A stretch of DNA of 64,000 nucleotides from contig CM060835.1 of the NCBI GenBank assembly GCA_030762175.1, positions 83,292,001-83,356,000 on the forward strand, given 5' to 3'. Position numbers and translations under genes: made by a program. Origin of the DNA: Metallyticus violacea (lineage: Eukaryota; Arthropoda; Insecta; Mantodea; Metallyticidae). Below are positions 59,285-64,000 of the stretch, piece after piece. Position 1 is the first letter of the stretch. Each line of letters begins with the position of its first letter. The notes under the pieces are model-generated. The model saw only the letters and a list, made by a program, of their open reading frames with translations, did not search any database and was not told the origin of the DNA.

Positions 59285-59999
59285 AAAAATAAAAGATAAG
59301 GTATCTTGAAGTTCATGTCTCCCCCCCCCCCCCGATCTGGAAAAATTATTAACATGAGGTGTAGGTCCCATTATTCTTGTAACCGTGATTGTTGCATTAC
59401 AGTCCCCGCGGTTATCGCACCGCCATATTTACCATTCCTAGCAGTTCATATTTGTAACTACATGATATGTGGTTGCCCGATTTCTGTTTATAATATTTTT
59501 ATTTCATCACGCATAATTTGATTACAATTTCGAAATTTACTAGTAATACACCCACTGCACAAACGGCACAAATTTCTTTAAATAAACATAAAACCACGAA
59601 AAGCTATTGGCTTAAATAAGGACAATTTACTAATATTCATAATTATACAGCGCATTTTTAGGCATTAAAACAGCGATGTTTGAATGCACTATAAAGCTAA
59701 AAAATAGGTGCGACAAACATATTTTTAAATAATTTTAGCTTTCACGTTAGCTTAATTTTGCACTTAAGTCATATGTCACATACGTAATTCCTATTTTATT
59801 AATAGCTAATGTTTAATTAAAAATAATTGTAGTATATTTTTAAAGTACTTTATTTAGTCTTACAACGACTATACATTATGAAAAATAAGATGAATTTGAT
59901 ACCTGAAAATGACATTTAGCAAACGTTCATGTGAGAAATTGTTTTGATCACAAGAAAAATCAAATTTTTACTGTTTTAACTGACACAGCTTCAATTTTG
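59285..59999. other. Unassigned AT-rich sequence with a poly-C run
   Basis: A run of about 13 C at 59321-59333 lies close to the SINE head end. Otherwise there is no signal. Confidence 0.45.
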
Positions 60000-60590
60000 T
60001 TAATTTTTCCAAGTTAACTATAAAAATAAAGTTTTGAAATAAACCTTATATAAGGACACGATGTGGTTAAGATAACTAGGCAAGCATAATGATAACGTTG
60101 TTTAGCATTAGTCACTTAGTCACTATAACTTACATGTGCCTTTTTTAAAAATATACACCAAGTATTCTTTTGCCTATTAAGTATAAATTTGAAGACAGAA
60201 AATGTTGCTGAAGCATATACATATGGAAACATTCATAAAATTAACGGGACAATCAAATTTAGTTTTTCTTCCTGTCAAAATGTTTGCCACTATACATACA
60301 AATACGAAAAACCTTTGCCTTACCTTGAGTTCTCAGTTTTAGTCAGACGAAATTCAGTCACTCAACATAAAGCTTATGGAGATCATATAGTTGCGTTTAT
60401 AGTTTTATAGGTAAATAATACATTTTAAGCAAGAAACAAAGCATCAATATAGATATTTATATGCATTATAAAACCATACATTTTAAGCATCAAATGCCAC
60501 ATAACTATTCTGATTTTTTCATAATATCTATCATAGAAAAAATAGGCAATTACCTGAATATTCGCTATCTGTTCATAATACATGAGGAGC
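60000..60590. repeat. Diverged unclassified repeat C, copy 2
   Basis: Partner of 51340-52060: AAGATAACTAGGC near 60073, CTGTCAAAATGTTTGCCACT at 60272-60291, TTTTAGTCAGACGAAAT at 60337-60353, and AAATAGGCAATTACCTGAAT at 60540-60559. Confidence 0.65.
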
Positions 60591-61784
60591 CAGGATATAA
60601 TTAATTGTTAATATGTACGAATCACGGAATTGACAAGTTTTCTTTGACCAATTTACCGGAACCTCTTCGCACCAGGCTACTTTTTCAGTAAAAGAGATGT
60701 ATTAGCCGTAAACTATGCTTAAACCAAGGGATTTGTTATCTAGTAATATATAATTAAAGGCTGTCAATATATTCTCCCAGAGTCACTTTAATAATTAAAC
60801 TTCGCGAAAAAATCTATAATTGAATGAAATGGTTTTATATAGATCACCGTTTGAATGCAAGGAAGAGAAAGTAGCCCAGAGACAATGTCATTACTTATTT
60901 AGCCGCAAGTGAAGCCACAGTAATCTTGAAACTGGAATCTACAGCACATTCGTTCTCCTAGAGGAAGCTTCGAATCCGCAATTTTCCAGGGTTTTGGAGC
61001 CAGACCCTCTCATCGAGCGACCTACCGGGTCTGGCCATATTTTAGCTCCAGCAACGTGAGAAGCGTTATCCGGCCGTAGAAACATCCCTAAGCTCCCACT
61101 GTAGCTTTGTACGTGATCTGTCATATTCATCCGATTAGCAAAGTTACTGACCATGAAATGGAATACTGCTGATATCATCACTACAATATTGCATTGAATA
61201 TCAAGTTGTTTGGGGGATTAAAGATCGTGGCCGGCAGAGAGGGGAAAAGAGACAGCAGCCAACAGCAGCGACAGTCTTTTGTTACCCTACATTGTTTTTG
61301 CTTCTTTTGTTTCACGACATTAAAAACATATGCGAATCGTTTTTGCTTTAATAATATGGTTCCCAATGATGAGGGCTGTGATTGAAAACAAAGTTTGACT
61401 TTGAGTATCTTGCAGTTGACTGTTTAGAATGGATACAAGTTATTTATCTATTCTATTATCCAATAATGTCATTGTAACACCAGGTATGATTATCTCAGTT
61501 TGTATAGTTATTATATATTTAAATATTAAGTTTAATTTACTATTCTAACCCACAAATTTGGAGGATCTTTCGGAATACGAAAAAAGTCCGTCACGCAGGA
61601 GTTGCGTAAACTAAGTGAATTTCTCACCAATTTGGATAAATGTAAAATAAATATAAAATCCAAATTATGACTTTATTAATTAATGAAATGAAATAGGCTA
61701 TGTCAATACTGTGTGGTATTAGGGGAACAAAATTAGAATTCTAGCAATCTATAAGAGTTACAAAAGAGAAACCACATTTTGGGA
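60591..61784. other. Unassigned sequence
   Basis: The segment 60940-61180 is more GC-rich and open on the minus strand without a motif. No gene is called. Confidence 0.4.

Positions 61785-61785
<1 letters not shown>

Positions 61786-61841
<56 letters not shown>
61786..61841. repeat. (ATT)n microsatellite
   Basis: About 18 uninterrupted units; the minus-strand poly-isoleucine frame is an artefact. Confidence 0.97.
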
Positions 61842-62369
61842 GAGATTAAACCACAAAAAGAATGGTATACTGTTAATTCAATGAAATATATGACAACTGA
61901 TAGACAAAAATATACTGTGTAAGTATTTTTAAACATTTTTAAATGTAACCATGTTTATGAACTGAGCCCTCGATATCATCTTTGCATTCACTGAAATGGA
62001 AATAACATAAAGTTTCGAGTTACATTGTGTATTTAAAAAGAGGTTCATATGTTTCAATAAAACATAAACATGTTACTCTTCAGAGACAATTACAATATAC
62101 TAAGAAAATATACGCAATCATCAAATTTTCATTGGCTGTGACGTTTAATTGAAATTTTATTGCAGTAAAAAACATGCAACACAAGAGTTTTCTAAGGTTA
62201 TTACAGAGCGCTCTTACATATAAATATAATTCTCAAACATACATTAATATTTTACATTTGACATCTTCACGACGATGCTTATATTAAAACACATATATCG
62301 TTACAAATACAGTTTATATGCTGAATTAATTTGTACTTTTATTTTAAAACAATAGAGAGAAAATTAAAC
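61842..62369. other. Unassigned AT-rich sequence
   Basis: No gene signal. Confidence 0.45.
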
Positions 62370-63260
62370 GCAAGAGTGCTTTTTAAATTTCAGATTTCAA
62401 GTATGCCACTACTCCTAAAGGTCGGATTTCCCTAATTTTCAGAAACTATTTTTGCTTATATTATTTAAATTATATGTACCGAATGTTGTTATGAAGAAGC
62501 AAATATTGCAGCCGATAGAGCGATTTTTAAATTTTGATTTTAAGATAAATTCTCACTTTTATTTGCCCAATTTCCCTGACTTTAAGAAACTGTTTGTCTT
62601 ATTTTATTTAAGTGGCATATATTACGTTTCGCTGTGAAAAAACAAATATTGGTGCCGCTAGAGTAATTTTTATATTCTGAGTTTCAGGTATACCCTCACT
62701 CCTAATAACGTGATTTCACTGATTTTCAGAGTCTATATTTCATATTTATATCAATGGTATATTCCGAGTTTCGTTGAGAAAAAACAAATTGCTAGAACGA
62801 ATTTAAAATTTCGGCTTAACCCCCACTTTAAATTTCGGGTTTCAGCTATATCCCTAATGACCCGATTTCCCTAATTTTCAAAGACCATTTTTTCTTATTT
62901 TATTAAAATGGCATTCACCGAACTTTGTTGCGATAAAACAAATATTGTTGCCCCTAGAGCGATTTTTAAATGTTGGGTGTCAGGTAAACCCACACTCCTA
63001 AAATACTGGGTTTCAGGCAAACTGCCGATCTAATAATCTCATTTCACTAATTTTCAGAAGCATTTTTTTATTTTAATTGTAATATCAAGTTTCGTTTTTT
63101 AAAAAATTACAATTTCGGCCGCTAGAGCGATTTTTAAATTTTGCTTTAATCTCCGCTCGGTTTTCAGCCACACCACTATTTCTAATGGCCCGATTGCCCT
63201 TATATTCAGAAACTATTTGTATTGAATTATTTCAATAAAATGTGCCGAGTTTCTCTATGT
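62370..63260. repeat. Degenerate tandem repeat, about 150-bp unit
   Basis: A GATTTCCCTAATTTTCAGA-type block recurs at about 62425, 62569, 62712, 62864, 63041 and 63192, giving steps of about 144, 143, 152, 177 and 151. A second block, GCTAGAGCGATTTTTAAATT, recurs in phase at about 62515, 62658, 62790, 62957 and 63123. A third block, ACCGAGTTTCGTTGWGAAAA, lies between them. The fourth-to-fifth step is longer because a TCCTAAAATACTGGGTTTCAGG stretch appears partly duplicated. There are six units including partial ends. Confidence 0.82.
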
Positions 63261-63655
63261 ATCCCTATTCTCTCGATCTACTGGATGGACGGATTATCTA
63301 TGAAACATGAGAACGGTTCCAGCGGAAGGTTAGTTTGGCCTTGACCGACATTTCGGTTGAAGGGTAGCCCTGCTATAACAGCCTGACAGGGTACACGATG
63401 CAGTTGGGTGACAGTTTCTTTCGAGAGCGAATACTAAATGTAATTTGTATACATTCTGTAGGAAAGGTGTACATTCCCCAACCAGTGTACGTTTACGGCT
63501 CATATAATCGTACAGAACCCGCTCATTTTGTCGGGTAGGTACTGAGTTGCATTATAAGTTTGTATTCTGTGAAACAGAACGGTTAAAGAAATAAAGATGA
63601 TGTTGAATATCGCCTGGAAGTCTCTTTGAACAAAAAAAAAAAAAAAAAAAAAAAA
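63261..63655 (+). other. Possible retrocopy 3' end with poly(A) tail
   Basis: AATAAA at 63590-63595 is followed 36 bases later by 24 consecutive A (63632-63655), the layout of a polyadenylated RNA copied into DNA. The 330 bases upstream are less AT-rich than the surroundings but have no recognisable coding motif, so this could be a non-coding or UTR retrocopy or a LINE 3' end. No target duplication was found. Confidence 0.4.
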
Positions 63656-64000
63656 CCTGCGGCGGCTTCCCAGCAATAACTCTGAAGTTATTCATGTTAA
63701 AGCTCTTAACTGTGCTGCAAGAACATAAACCAGTGATTCTTTATGAGAATGAATTTTGACAAGTGCATGACGGAGAAATTGATCCTAACGTCATTCTACG
63801 AGTATTTTCCGACCAAGTTTGCTTCCCTTACACCAGGGCTTGCCAAAGCCGGCAACCCGCATCACTTCTCTTCTGAGTTGTGGGGAGGGTTCCACAATCG
63901 TCTTAACATAACGCCATTTATGGATAACATAATGAGATCCTTCAGGTTTCATTTTTCAGATGCAATTCCAGCATCTCCTTGCTTGACATAGTGAGTGTGT
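63656..64000. other. Unassigned sequence to the window end
   Basis: The plus-strand frame 63743-63991 (82 codons, FSSELWGGFHNRLNITPFMD inside) has balanced composition and may be decayed coding sequence, but I do not recognise it. Confidence 0.35.

Overview
This window looks like repeat-rich, AT-rich DNA from the nuclear genome of an arthropod. No bacterial-style operons or ribosome binding sites are present, and I could not support a single intact host protein gene, true tRNA gene or host exon. Almost everything that can be recognised is a dead or dying transposable element in intergenic (or very long intronic) DNA. The arthropod call is an inference from the mix of element families: mariner and other Tc1/mariner-superfamily transposases, jockey-type LINEs with a gag-like ORF1, a Penelope-like element, abundant tRNA-derived SINEs and a 5S-rRNA-derived sequence. 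I cannot name the species.

Layout. 0-8 kb: a complete but dead mariner copy with inverted repeats (308-1566); a LINE fragment with RT and thumb motifs (4060-5560); a Tc1-like transposase relic on the minus strand (7125-8243) split by a SINE. 8-20 kb: two further Tc1/mariner relics (about 11.5-12.0 and 13.5-14.1 kb), a jockey-like LINE with ORF1 zinc knuckles plus ORF2 (14.48-17.82 kb), and a Penelope-like retroelement with RT and GIY-YIG parts (18.05-20.23 kb, minus strand) interrupted by a SINE. 22-28 kb: a third SINE type (22.05 kb), a deleted Tc1/mariner-type element with 25-bp inverted repeats (23.81-24.64 kb), a SINE, a 5S-rRNA-like segment (25.3-25.43 kb) and a GC-rich jockey-like LINE on the minus strand (25.5-27.8 kb) whose RT has lost its catalytic box. 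28-50 kb: mostly unassigned AT-rich DNA, with scattered SINEs, a SINE-in-SINE nest at 38.46-38.99 kb, a possible solo LTR near 36.2-37.0 kb, and LINE and transposase fragments at 41.2-41.9 kb. 50-64 kb: two tandem arrays (about 42-bp units at 50.76-50.99 kb; about 150-bp units at 62.37-63.26 kb), two pairs of diverged unclassified repeats, a 600-bp pyrimidine tract, SINEs and a poly(A) retrocopy-like end at 63.6 kb.

Two tRNA-derived SINE families dominate. Family 1 (eight copies) has a tRNA-like head starting with a GCCACGGGTGGCCGAGG-type sequence and a tail of ATTC repeats. Family 2 (six copies) has a head resembling TGGTGGTGTAGTGGTAACC and an AATAAATAAA-like tail. Target-site duplications and nesting give a relative order: SINE insertions post-date the Tc1-like element at 7.1-8.2 kb and the Penelope-like element, and a family 2 copy is younger than the family 1 copy it sits in. 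No genes cooperate in a pathway here; the elements share only the LINE-SINE relationship, in which SINEs depend on a LINE for movement, and the partner LINE was not identified.
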